From Bordetella parapertussis (GTDB lineage: Bacteria; Cyanobacteriota; Cyanobacteriia; PCC-6307; Cyanobiaceae), in NCBI GenBank assembly GCA_943324725.2, contig CALPMR020000010.1:1-24947 (forward strand): a DNA stretch of 24,947 bases, written 5' to 3'. Every line of letters starts with the position of its first letter. Within the stretch, counting starts at the first letter, position 1. The position numbers and the translations under genes were made by a program. Shown piece by piece: positions 6,486 to 13,380 of the stretch. The notes beneath the pieces were generated by a model that was not told where the DNA came from, searched no databases, and saw nothing but the letters and a program-made list of their open reading frames with translations.

Positions 6486-8417
6486 TCAGGCCCTCCAGGA
6501 TTTCAGGCCTCGGCGCTGGGACAGCAGCGCCAGGTTGGCGCCGACCTGGCTGGCTTGGCGGCCAGGCAGCCAGCCGAGATCCGGCGCCGTCCCGAACCTG
6601 AGCCAGGTCTCGAGGATGTCGGCGCTGTTGAACTGCCCGCAGCCATCACGCCAGGCCTGAAGTCGGCCCAGGGGATCAAGGCTGGGGCTCTCGGGGGCGG
6701 CGCCGAGGATGCCGGTGAGGGCGTCGATGCACGGCAGGTTGGCCAGATCGAAGTGGAACGGCCGAACCCGGTGCTGCTCCGGCAGCTCGGGCTGCTCGTC
6801 ACCCATCTTGGCCATCAGCAGCTCGGCGGCCTGGCCCAGTTCGGTCACGGTGGTGGTCACCTTGTGGGAGATGCCGCTGGTGTAGGCGTGGGAACCTCGC
6901 ACCGTGTAGGTCGTTCCAGAGAGAGTGATGCTGCCGGTGGATGTCTTACCGTCGCCCCAGTTGATGATGGCTTTGAAGGCACCAGTGGCCTCAATGCCGC
7001 CGGCATGGCTGAAGCTGGCCACGACCAGATTGTTGTTATTTCGGGTCGTGATCGTTTTCGGCGCCGAGACGACAATCGCCGGTTCACTCACCGTGGTGGA
7101 CACCGTGGCGCTGTTATTGGCCGGGTTGCCGTCGCTGGAGCTGGAGCTGACGGAGGTGGCGTTGCTGACCGTTCCCTCCTCAATCGCCCGGGCCTTGAGC
7201 ACGAGGTTCACGGTTCCGCCGGCAGCGATCGTGCCCAGGTTGAAGGTGATCACGTTGCCCGAGCGACTGAAACTGCCCTGGCTGGTGGTGGCGGAGACAT
7301 AGAGCAGGTTGCTGTCCAGGGTGTCCTTCAGCACAACGCCCGTGGCCGCCTTGCTGGCGTCGTTGTTGCTCACCTTGACCGTGTAGGTGATGGTGTCGCC
7401 TTCATTGGCGCTGAGGACGCCAGCGACGTTGCTGACCGCCACATCGCCGGCCGGTAACCCTCCGACGATCGACGCTGTGGCGGTGGCGCTGTTGTTGGCG
7501 CTGTTGGGATCGCTGCTGGCGCTGCCGGAGCTCACCGAGGCGGTGTCACTGAACGACAAGCCCGTGACCAGGGAGGCTGAGGCGGTCACCACCAGCGTGA
7601 AGCTGTCGGAGCTGCCGGAGGCGATGGCGGCGCTGGCCGTTTCGGTGATCGTGGCGCCGGACTGGCCGAGGCTGAAGACGTCACTGCCGCTGATCTGGGT
7701 CATCGAGACCAGGGTGGAGCCGCTGGGCAGGAGGTCGCTGAGCACCACACCGCTGGCGGCATTGGGCCCGTTGTTGTTGAGGGTGACGGTGTAAGAAGCA
7801 TTCTGGCCGGCGGTGACCGTGGCCGGGCCGGTGACGCTGACCGCCAGATCGGCGGGGTTGCTGGGGCCGTTGGGCCGGAAGTTGACGATTCCGGTACCCC
7901 AATTGGCGGTGGCCTGGGTGTTGGCGTATTCGTTGGCTGCCCAGAAACTGCCATCCACCGGATCCACATTGATGCCGCTGAGATCACCAGCCCGGTGGCC
8001 GGAACTGGTGGCGAAATCGGTGTAGTTGGCCTGCCCCTGGGCACTGGGGACGATCACGGCGGTTTGCATCGTGCCGAGGGGATCGCTGGCCACTCGCCCC
8101 GTCACCCACATCGACATGTAATCCGTACTGGTGTCGGTGCCGGAGCGCACGTAGCTCATGCCGATGGCACTGGCAGGATTGATGTCAATCCCGGGATAGG
8201 TGAGATAGGTGTTGTTGCCGGCGCTAAGACGCCCCTGCTGCTGCAAGGAGGGTGTGCCGCCGGCCAGGTTGATCGCATACCACTGGACCACGTCCTGGGT
8301 GGAGGAAACACCGACCGAATGGGCTGCCACCAGGGTGTTATTGGCTGAGGCGCACTTGTCGATCCGGGCATCGATGTTCTGGGTCAGGGTCACACCGTTG
8401 GGACTCTTCGGCGCCAC
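6486..8417 (-). CDS. DUF11/PKD surface protein, downstream part after an in-frame stop
   Basis: The 643-residue frame (nominal GTG at 8417) is in the same frame as the gene part at 8457-9182; only one TAA separates them. Residues up to about 185 continue the presumed beta-propeller-like ectodomain (WYAINLAGG, GSFWAANEYAN). Two DUF11 repeats follow at about 187-315 and 322-444 (DLAVSVTGPATVTAGQNASY; GDVAVSNVAGVL). A PKD-like module lies at about 445-525 (INWGDGKTSTGSITLSG). The last 120 residues differ in character and include two cysteines. DUF11 and PKD modules are typical of secreted or cell-surface proteins. Without its upstream half this part has no signal peptide and no evident ribosome-binding site, so it is probably not made alone. 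Confidence 0.75.
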   Translation of the reverse strand: MAPKSPNGVTLTQNIDARIDKCASANNTLVAAHSVGVSSTQDVVQWYAINLAGGTPSLQQQGRLSAGNNTYLTYPGIDINPASAIGMSYVRSGTDTSTDYMSMWVTGRVASDPLGTMQTAVIVPSAQGQANYTDFATSSGHRAGDLSGINVDPVDGSFWAANEYANTQATANWGTGIVNFRPNGPSNPADLAVSVTGPATVTAGQNASYTVTLNNNGPNAASGVVLSDLLPSGSTLVSMTQISGSDVFSLGQSGATITETASAAIASGSSDSFTLVVTASASLVTGLSFSDTASVSSGSASSDPNSANNSATATASIVGGLPAGDVAVSNVAGVLSANEGDTITYTVKVSNNDASKAATGVVLKDTLDSNLLYVSATTSQGSFSRSGNVITFNLGTIAAGGTVNLVLKARAIEEGTVSNATSVSSSSSDGNPANNSATVSTTVSEPAIVVSAPKTITTRNNNNLVVASFSHAGGIEATGAFKAIINWGDGKTSTGSITLSGTTYTVRGSHAYTSGISHKVTTTVTELGQAAELLMAKMGDEQPELPEQHRVRPFHFDLANLPCIDALTGILGAAPESPSLDPLGRLQAWRDGCGQFNSADILETWLRFGTAPDLGWLPGRQASQVGANLALLSQRRGLKSWRA

Positions 8418-8456
8418 CGGGGCGGAATACGGTGTGACGGCCAGATTGGTGTAGGT

Positions 8457-8459
8457 TTA
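8457..8459 (-). other. In-frame TAA interrupting the surface-protein gene
   Basis: Read on the minus strand, codons run ACA ACA CCG ACC TAA ACC TAC ACC AAT. Both sides keep the same frame and a Thr/Pro-rich linker style. One base change from a TAC or TAT codon would restore a single protein of about 898 residues. Confidence 0.85.
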
Positions 8460-9182
8460 GGTCGGTGTTGTGCTCAGCTCCCCCTGCATACGCACGACAT
8501 CCACGGATTGATTGTCTCCATGTTCGGTCACGAACCACATCGGATCGCCGGTGATGGAGTCGTGCATGGTGGTGGGCCGCAGCGAAAAATCGGCCAGGTC
8601 GTTGCGTGCCACCAGGGGCGAAGTCACCGCATTGGCCAGATCGGAGGCCTGCATTGAAACAATCTGGACGTGCCCACCCCCCGAGCTGACGGGGAACATG
8701 TTGAGTGTGAAGACAAAGGCGTCAGCGTTATAACCGAAGTTGCCAGGATAGTCGGCGTCAAATCCAGTCTCAGTGGTGTTGATCTTGTAGAACTTCCAGT
8801 CTGCCGCCGTCAGTGAAGTTGGATTATTGGTTCTGGAGACAGCCAGATCGAAGGAGCTCAGGTGGGTGCTGAAATTGACATCCTGATCGCCGATGATGTA
8901 GCGGCTGTTCAGTTCGTCGTAGCAAACGATCGGATCGGAGAGTCCAGAGCCTGAATCGGTGCGGCTCAGGCCCCCAGTGCTGAAGAAAAAGTGCGACAGA
9001 TTGTCTGTCAGGGCTGTGGCGCCGGTGTCTTTGGGCAAATACAGCCCAATCGCCTGATTGACCGTCTCCACATAGCCGAAGGGGCCGGCTGCGCCACACG
9101 TATCCGGTGGTACATAGCCGCCGCTGCTGTTGAACGACAGTCCCGTGTAACCGTTGCCATTGTTGTTGAGGAGTTCAAGCAT
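8457..9182 (-). CDS. Secreted surface protein, upstream part before the in-frame stop
   Basis: This encodes 241 residues from the ATG at 9182. It shows GYVPPDTCGAAGPFGYVETV, a motif of propeller-like bacterial and cyanobacterial exoproteins that open with (P)PDTxGAxGPxHYxxxVN. Stretches such as YNADAFVFTLNMF and VRPTTMHDS-like segments continue that fold. No signal peptide follows this ATG. The frame is open further upstream to beyond 9400 without an ATG, GTG or TTG start, and it includes a hydrophobic VALTFWAF stretch, so the true N-terminus may also be damaged. It ends at the TAA at 8457, after which the same frame continues. It stands between sulfur regulators and cysA but has no evident sulfur role. 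Confidence 0.72.
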   Translation of the reverse strand: MLELLNNNGNGYTGLSFNSSGGYVPPDTCGAAGPFGYVETVNQAIGLYLPKDTGATALTDNLSHFFFSTGGLSRTDSGSGLSDPIVCYDELNSRYIIGDQDVNFSTHLSSFDLAVSRTNNPTSLTAADWKFYKINTTETGFDADYPGNFGYNADAFVFTLNMFPVSSGGGHVQIVSMQASDLANAVTSPLVARNDLADFSLRPTTMHDSITGDPMWFVTEHGDNQSVDVVRMQGELSTTPT

Positions 9183-9345
9183 GGCGGGTTGAGGTGATGG
9201 GACGCTTTCAGGGGCTCGACCGAGTGGGCTGGAGCGGGTGGCTTGCTGCTGGTTGGCAGAAAAAGCCCAGAAAGTCAGCGCAACCGCCTCAACTTTGCAG
9301 GGATCAGGTGATTCAGATCTTGATAACAGGCTGGCATGGAACCGG

Positions 9346-9372
9346 CGCCATACCCCCCTCTGGGGCGTGGCG
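9346..9372 (-). terminator. GC-rich hairpin downstream of cysA
   Basis: CGCCA/TGGCG and CCCC/GGGG pair with a 2-nt internal mismatch and a 5-nt loop. It lies about 57 bp beyond the cysA stop on the minus strand. There is no T run, so its role as a terminator is uncertain. Confidence 0.3.
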
Positions 9373-9428
9373 GCAAACCATACGTAAACCGGGCTGGTGA
9401 TCAGTGCCGGCCCCCGGCGCCGGCCCGT

Positions 9429-10472
9429 TCAGATGCTGTAGTCCGGCACAAAGGTGCGCACCTGGCGGCTGATCACATGCAACTCGTCGCCCGCCTTGAT
9501 CTCGCTGTAGTTGATCTGCTCCCTCGGGAACTGGGCCACCAGCACCTCGCCGCTGTCGAGTTGCAGCTCGGCCTGCAGATCGCGGCCCATGTGGGTCAGG
9601 CGTTTGAGCCGGGCGGGCACGGAGCCATCTCTGGGGGTGGCATGGACCTCGACATCGTGGGGGCGAATGAAAATCTGGCCGTCGCCCTGGGCGGCATCGC
9701 CGGCCGGGCCGCCGGCGGCCAGCCCGGGCCGGGGCAGGGGCATGGCTCCCTGGGGCAGCACGTTCACCGCCCCGACGAAGCTCATCACGAACGGCGTGGC
9801 GGGCTGGTCGTAGATCTCGGCCGGGGAGCCGATCTGTTCGATCCGGCCCTCGTTCATCACGACGATGCGATCGGCCACCTCCATGGCCTCCTCCTGGTCA
9901 TGGGTGACGATCACGGTGGTGACGTGCATCTCGCTGTGCAGATTGCGCAGCCAGGCCCGCAGCTCCTTGCGCACCTTGGCATCGAGGGCGCTGAAGGGTT
10001 CATCGAGCAGCAGCACCCGCGGTTGAACCGCCAGGGCCCTGGCCAGGGCGACCCGCTGGCGCTGGCCACCGGAGAGCTGGGAGGGATAGCGGCCGCCATA
10101 GCCCTGCAGTTGCACAAGTTCGAGCAGCTCGTCCACCCGGCGGCGGATGGCCTCCTTCTTCCAGCGCCGCAGCTCGAGGCCGAAGGCCACGTTCTGGCGC
10201 ACGGTTCGGTGCTTGAACAGGGCGAAGTGCTGAAACACAAAGCCCACCTGCCGGTCCTGCACGGAGCGCTCGGTGGCCTCCTCGCCGGTGATCCAGATGC
10301 GGCCGCTGTCGCTGTCCTCAAGGCCGGCGATCAGGCGCAGCAGGGTGCTCTTGCCCGAACCCGAGGGGCCCAGCAGCGCCACCAGGGAGCCGGTCTCCAC
10401 GTCGACGCTGACATTGTCGACGGCGCGGAAGTCACCGAAATTCTTGCTGACGTTGGCGACGCGGATACCCAT
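9429..10472 (-). CDS. cysA: Sulfate/thiosulfate ABC transporter ATP-binding protein (first copy)
   Basis: This 347-residue ATPase powers sulfate/thiosulfate import through CysT and CysW. All nucleotide-binding elements are intact: Walker [10 protein letters not shown] at 35-43, Q-loop Gln81 (FVFQHFALF), signature LSGGQ at 133-137, Walker B VLLLDE at 153-158 and switch His191 (VTHDQ). The C-terminal part is the TOBE-like regulatory domain ([11 protein letters not shown]) typical of CysA. The gene is divergent from cysT, sharing a 141-bp promoter region. It is close in sequence to the second copy at 15464-16561 and is collinear with it through the ATPase domain. Confidence 0.95.
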   Translation of the reverse strand: MGIRVANVSKNFGDFRAVDNVSVDVETGSLVALLGPSGSGKSTLLRLIAGLEDSDSGRIWITGEEATERSVQDRQVGFVFQHFALFKHRTVRQNVAFGLELRRWKKEAIRRRVDELLELVQLQGYGGRYPSQLSGGQRQRVALARALAVQPRVLLLDEPFSALDAKVRKELRAWLRNLHSEMHVTTVIVTHDQEEAMEVADRIVVMNEGRIEQIGSPAEIYDQPATPFVMSFVGAVNVLPQGAMPLPRPGLAAGGPAGDAAQGDGQIFIRPHDVEVHATPRDGSVPARLKRLTHMGRDLQAELQLDSGEVLVAQFPREQINYSEIKAGDELHVISRQVRTFVPDYSI

Positions 10473-10500
10473 CGGCTCTGATCGTTTGACCCATTCTGAT

Positions 10501-10536
10501 CACCGGCATGAATCGCTCGCCGGTCACCGGCATTAA
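10501..10536. promoter_or_regulatory. Direct repeats in the cysA/cysT divergent promoter
   Basis: CACCGGCATGAA (10501-10512) and CACCGGCATTAA (10525-10536) are 24 bp apart, start to start. They are followed by ATACGG (10537-10542) and an inverted CCGTAT (10570-10575). Such arrangements suit a regulator acting on both divergent genes. Confidence 0.4.
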
Positions 10537-10577
10537 ATACGGAAGGACGCTGTGGAACCGGCCAATATGCCGTATCC

Positions 10578-10591
10578 TGATGGTACCGTCA
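10578..10591. promoter_or_regulatory. Near-palindrome upstream of cysT, possible operator
   Basis: TGATGGTACCGTCA is an inverted repeat with one mismatch, 22 bp before the cysT start codon. Crp/Fnr and Rrf2 proteins both bind dyads of this size. The binder is not identified. Confidence 0.35.
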
Positions 10592-10613
10592 GGCTTCCAG
10601 CTCGCGTTCTGCC

Positions 10614-11471
10614 ATGGCCGTTGCACAGCCTCGCCTGCCGGGTCGGTTCCAGTTGCGCTTGCCCAGTTGGCCGTGGCGTTTCACCTGGGCCTACCTGGTG
10701 CTGGTGCTGTTCCTGCCCCTGGCCGGCATGTTGCTCAGGGCCGCCGGCGTCGGTCCCCAGGCCTTCTGGGAGATGGCCACCACCCCGGAAGCCCTCGCCG
10801 CCTACAGGGTGAGTTTCGGTGTGGCGGCTCTGGCCAGCCTCGTCAATGGCGTCTTCGGCCTGCTGGTGGCCTGGGCCCTGATCCGCAGCCGCTTCCGCGG
10901 CCAGCGTCTGCTCGATTCCCTGATCGACCTGCCCTTCGCCCTGCCCACCGCCGTGGCGGGCCTGGCTCTGTCGTTCGTCTATGGACCGGAGGGCTGGCTG
11001 GGCAAGCCGCTGATGCAGCTCTTCGGCCTCAAGGTGTCCTTCACCGTGGTCGGGGTGGGCGTGGCGATGGTGTTCATCTCCCTGCCCTTCGTGGTGCGCA
11101 CCGTCGAGCCGGTGCTGCGTTCCCTCGAGAAGGAGCAGGAGGAGGCCTCCTGGTGCCTGGGGGCCAGTCCGATGCAGACCTTCTTCCGGGTGGTGCTGCC
11201 CCAGCTGATGCCCGCCATCCTCGGCGGCGTGGCCCAGGGCTATAGCCGGGCTGTGGGGGAGTACGGCTCAGTGGTGATGATTTCCAGCAACGTTCCCTTC
11301 CGCGATCTGATCACCCCCACCCTGATCGTGCAGAAGCTGGAGGAATACGACTTCGAGGCCGCCACCGTGATCGGCAGCGTCATGCTGATCTTTTCGCTGA
11401 TCAGCCTGCTGCTGATCAATCTGCTGCAGGTCTGGGGGCAGCGTTACCAGGGCTCCGAGGCCAACAACTAA
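10614..11471 (+). CDS. cysT: Sulfate/thiosulfate ABC transporter permease CysT
   Basis: This 285-residue inner-membrane permease forms the channel with CysW. The first membrane segment is near residues 22-42 (AYLVLVLFLPLAGMLL), and several more follow, ending with a Leu/Ile-rich helix near 255-275. The EAA loop that contacts CysA is EEASWCLGASPMQTFFRVVL, and DLPFALPTAVAGLALSFVYG is typical of the CysT/CysU family. The ATG at 10614 is in a good context, and the length matches the family. It is divergent from cysA and upstream of cysW, separated by 143 bp that hold a nested hairpin. Confidence 0.94.
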   Translation: MAVAQPRLPGRFQLRLPSWPWRFTWAYLVLVLFLPLAGMLLRAAGVGPQAFWEMATTPEALAAYRVSFGVAALASLVNGVFGLLVAWALIRSRFRGQRLLDSLIDLPFALPTAVAGLALSFVYGPEGWLGKPLMQLFGLKVSFTVVGVGVAMVFISLPFVVRTVEPVLRSLEKEQEEASWCLGASPMQTFFRVVLPQLMPAILGGVAQGYSRAVGEYGSVVMISSNVPFRDLITPTLIVQKLEEYDFEAATVIGSVMLIFSLISLLLINLLQVWGQRYQGSEANN

Positions 11472-11523
11472 GGCCCACCAGCGTCGTTCACCTGATCAGC
11501 GGCCGCTGTGCCGCCGGCACGTT

Positions 11524-11566
11524 CAGAAGGGTTGAGCCGCCGGTCTCGGCCAGTCCTGCCCTTCTG
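11524..11566 (+). repeat. Nested hairpin between cysT and cysW
   Basis: CAGAAGGG (11524-11531) pairs with CCCTTCTG (11559-11566), and GCCG/CGGC pair inside. A separate 12-bp palindrome, CAGCGGCCGCTG, lies at 11497-11508. No T run follows, so it may set mRNA stability or partial termination between the two permease genes. Confidence 0.55.
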
Positions 11567-11614
11567 CATCCACCTCAGCTTTCAGCCAACCGCAGCCTTC
11601 TCTCCACGTCAGCC

Positions 11615-12520
11615 ATGGCCTTCACGATCCCGCCGCTACGCGACATCAAGCCCCCCCGCTGGGTGAAGCCGTCGTTCAACTTCAGCGATGGCAATTGGCT
11701 GCCCGAGCTGATTCCGATCGTCGCCTGCCTCTATGTGGGTGTGGTGATTCTGGTGCCGGCCCTGGCGGTGGTGGTGCAGGCCTTCGCCAAGGGGTGGGTG
11801 GTCTTCCTGGCCAATTTCCAGTCCGAGGAGCTGCTCTCGGCGCTGAAGCTCACCTTGATCGTCACCGCCATCGCCGTGCCCTGCAACACCGTGTTCGGCC
11901 TGGCGGCGGCCACGGCGATCGCCCGGCGGCGCTTCCGCGGCAAGGCCCTGCTGCTCAGCATCATCGATCTGCCGTTCTCGATCTCACCGGTGGTGGTCGG
12001 TCTGATGCTGGTGTTGCTCTACAGCCCCAGCCACGGCCTGCTGGCGCCGGTGATCAACAGTCTCGGCTGGAAGATCATCTTTTCCTGGCCGGGCATTGTG
12101 CTGGCCACGATCATCGTCACCTTCCCGTTCATGGCCCGGGAGGTGATTCCGCTGCTGGAGGAGGAGGGTTGGGAGCAGGAGGAGGCCGCCAAGACCCTCG
12201 GGGCCACCGACTGGCAGGTGTTCTGGAAGGTCACCCTGCCCTCGGTGCGCTGGGCGGCGCTCTACGGCCTGATCCTCACCACGGCCCGGGCCCTGGGTGA
12301 GTTCGGTGCCGTCTCGGTGGTCAGCGGCAACATCCGCGGCGAAACCCAGACCCTGCCGCTGTTTGTCGAAGATGCCTACAAGCAGTATCAGACCGAGCTC
12401 GCCTTCGGGGCGGCGATGGTGCTCGGCGGGGTGGCGATCGTGTCGCTGCTGCTGAAATTGCTGGTCGAGCAATTGATGGAGCACGATAAAAAAATGGCCC
12501 GACTCGATCAGGAAGGCTGA
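11615..12520 (+). CDS. cysW: Sulfate/thiosulfate ABC transporter permease CysW
   Basis: This 301-residue partner permease of CysT has a membrane start near residues 31-55 (IPIVACLYVGVVILVPALAV). DLPFSISPVVVGLMLVLLYS is typical of CysW. The EAA loop EEAAKTLGATDWQVFWKVTL contacts the ATPase. The conserved ALGEFGAVSVVSGNIRGETQ is also present. The C-terminus is hydrophilic (MEHDKKMARLDQEG). It follows cysT on the same strand after 143 bp, likely one transcript. A HIP1 site lies inside at 11914. No cysP-type gene follows; the binding proteins sit about 8 kb to the left. Confidence 0.95.
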   Translation: MAFTIPPLRDIKPPRWVKPSFNFSDGNWLPELIPIVACLYVGVVILVPALAVVVQAFAKGWVVFLANFQSEELLSALKLTLIVTAIAVPCNTVFGLAAATAIARRRFRGKALLLSIIDLPFSISPVVVGLMLVLLYSPSHGLLAPVINSLGWKIIFSWPGIVLATIIVTFPFMAREVIPLLEEEGWEQEEAAKTLGATDWQVFWKVTLPSVRWAALYGLILTTARALGEFGAVSVVSGNIRGETQTLPLFVEDAYKQYQTELAFGAAMVLGGVAIVSLLLKLLVEQLMEHDKKMARLDQEG

Positions 12521-12879
12521 AGGGCCCGGAGGGCTTGCTGCTGACAGCCCCGGGCTCAGCTAGGGCCGGCGGATCGCCAGCGCTCTGCCGGCGATCCAGG
12601 TGCGCTGCCGGGCGATCCAGTCGCCCCGGCCGGCTTTGATGCAGTCCGCATTCAGCCCTATCGAGGTTCTGGTGCCGTGATGTCCTGGCCCCATTGGCGC
12701 CCGACGAACCGCATGGTCCCGACGCCGATCGGCTGAGGCGGGACTGGTCTGAATGTCATGCCTGACAAGACGCTTCAGAATCACTCATCCACCGCGGCCA
12801 GCACACGCAAGCCGCCACGACCCTAGATCTCGTGCTCAGGTGTTGGCATTGGTTTGGCGGCACACGATTGAGATCGTCT
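12521..12879. other. Gene-free stretch downstream of cysW
   Basis: No frame has a recognisable product; a 74-codon leftward frame at 12560-12784 has no known features. It carries a GC-rich hairpin right after cysW (12524-12554) and a second one, GGATCGCC/GGCGATCC, at 12571-12597 with a related GGGCGATCC copy downstream. The second half leads into the prohibitin remnant. Confidence 0.55.
12524..12554 (+). terminator. GC-rich hairpin after cysW
   Basis: GCCCGG plus GGCT pair with AGCCCCGGGC, leaving a 2-nt bulge. The stem starts 4 bp after the cysW stop. It has no T run, so termination is plausible but unproven. Confidence 0.35.
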
Positions 12880-13380
12880 TCAACGCCGTCGCTCGAGTCT
12901 GGTGTCGCTCTGCAGCAAGGACTTGAGATCGAAGCATTGCCTGCTCTCGCCGCCCATCACCAGTGGCAGGTGACCATTCCATTTTTCGATCGCCTGCCGT
13001 TCCAGCAGCGCCGGCGTCAGTCCGGCCTGCAGCAATTGCTGGGCCCTGGCTTCCCCCTCCGCCTGGAACACCCGCGCTTCGGTCTGACGGCGCGCTTTGG
13101 CTGCCTCGAACTGGGCCCGCCGGCCATCCTGTTCGGCCACCTGTCTGGCCTCCACGGCCCGACGAAAACGATCGCAGAAATCCAATTGGAGCAGGTCGAT
13201 GCCATCGAGGCTGAGGTGGTAGCCCGCCAGCTGTTCGCCCAGCTGCTCGGCCGTCACCGTCGAGGCCACCGCCTTGAGCCCATCCTCGAGCGAGGGTTCG
13301 ATCATGTGGGCGACGATGGCGGCAGGTTCACCGAGTTGCTGGTACATCGCAGGCACCTGGCTGGGGTCGATGCTGAGTGA
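12880..13380 (-). pseudogene. Prohibitin/SPFH-domain remnant, C-terminal half only
   Basis: The leftward frame reads like the second half of a prohibitin-type SPFH protein. DPSQVPAMYQQLG begins it. EAVEARQVAEQDGRRAQFEA-like sequence is the classic prohibitin helix (FEKAVEAKQIAEQEAQRA). ARVFQAEGEARAQQLLQAG continues the coiled coil, and LLERQAIEKWNGHLPLV matches the usual LELRKIEAxxxLAxxL end. The N-terminal membrane anchor and first half of the SPFH domain are missing. Upstream of about 13380 the same frame is only the antisense shadow of the SLC13 gene. The remnant therefore ends at, and slightly overlaps, that gene's start codon. The frame has no stops, so loss by truncation is more likely than slow decay. 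A 156-residue product from the ATG at 13347 cannot be excluded. Confidence 0.72.

Noticed and set aside
12560..12784. Leftward 74-codon frame after cysW
   Set aside because: No motif, no ribosome-binding site and Arg-rich composition expected from high-GC noncoding sequence.
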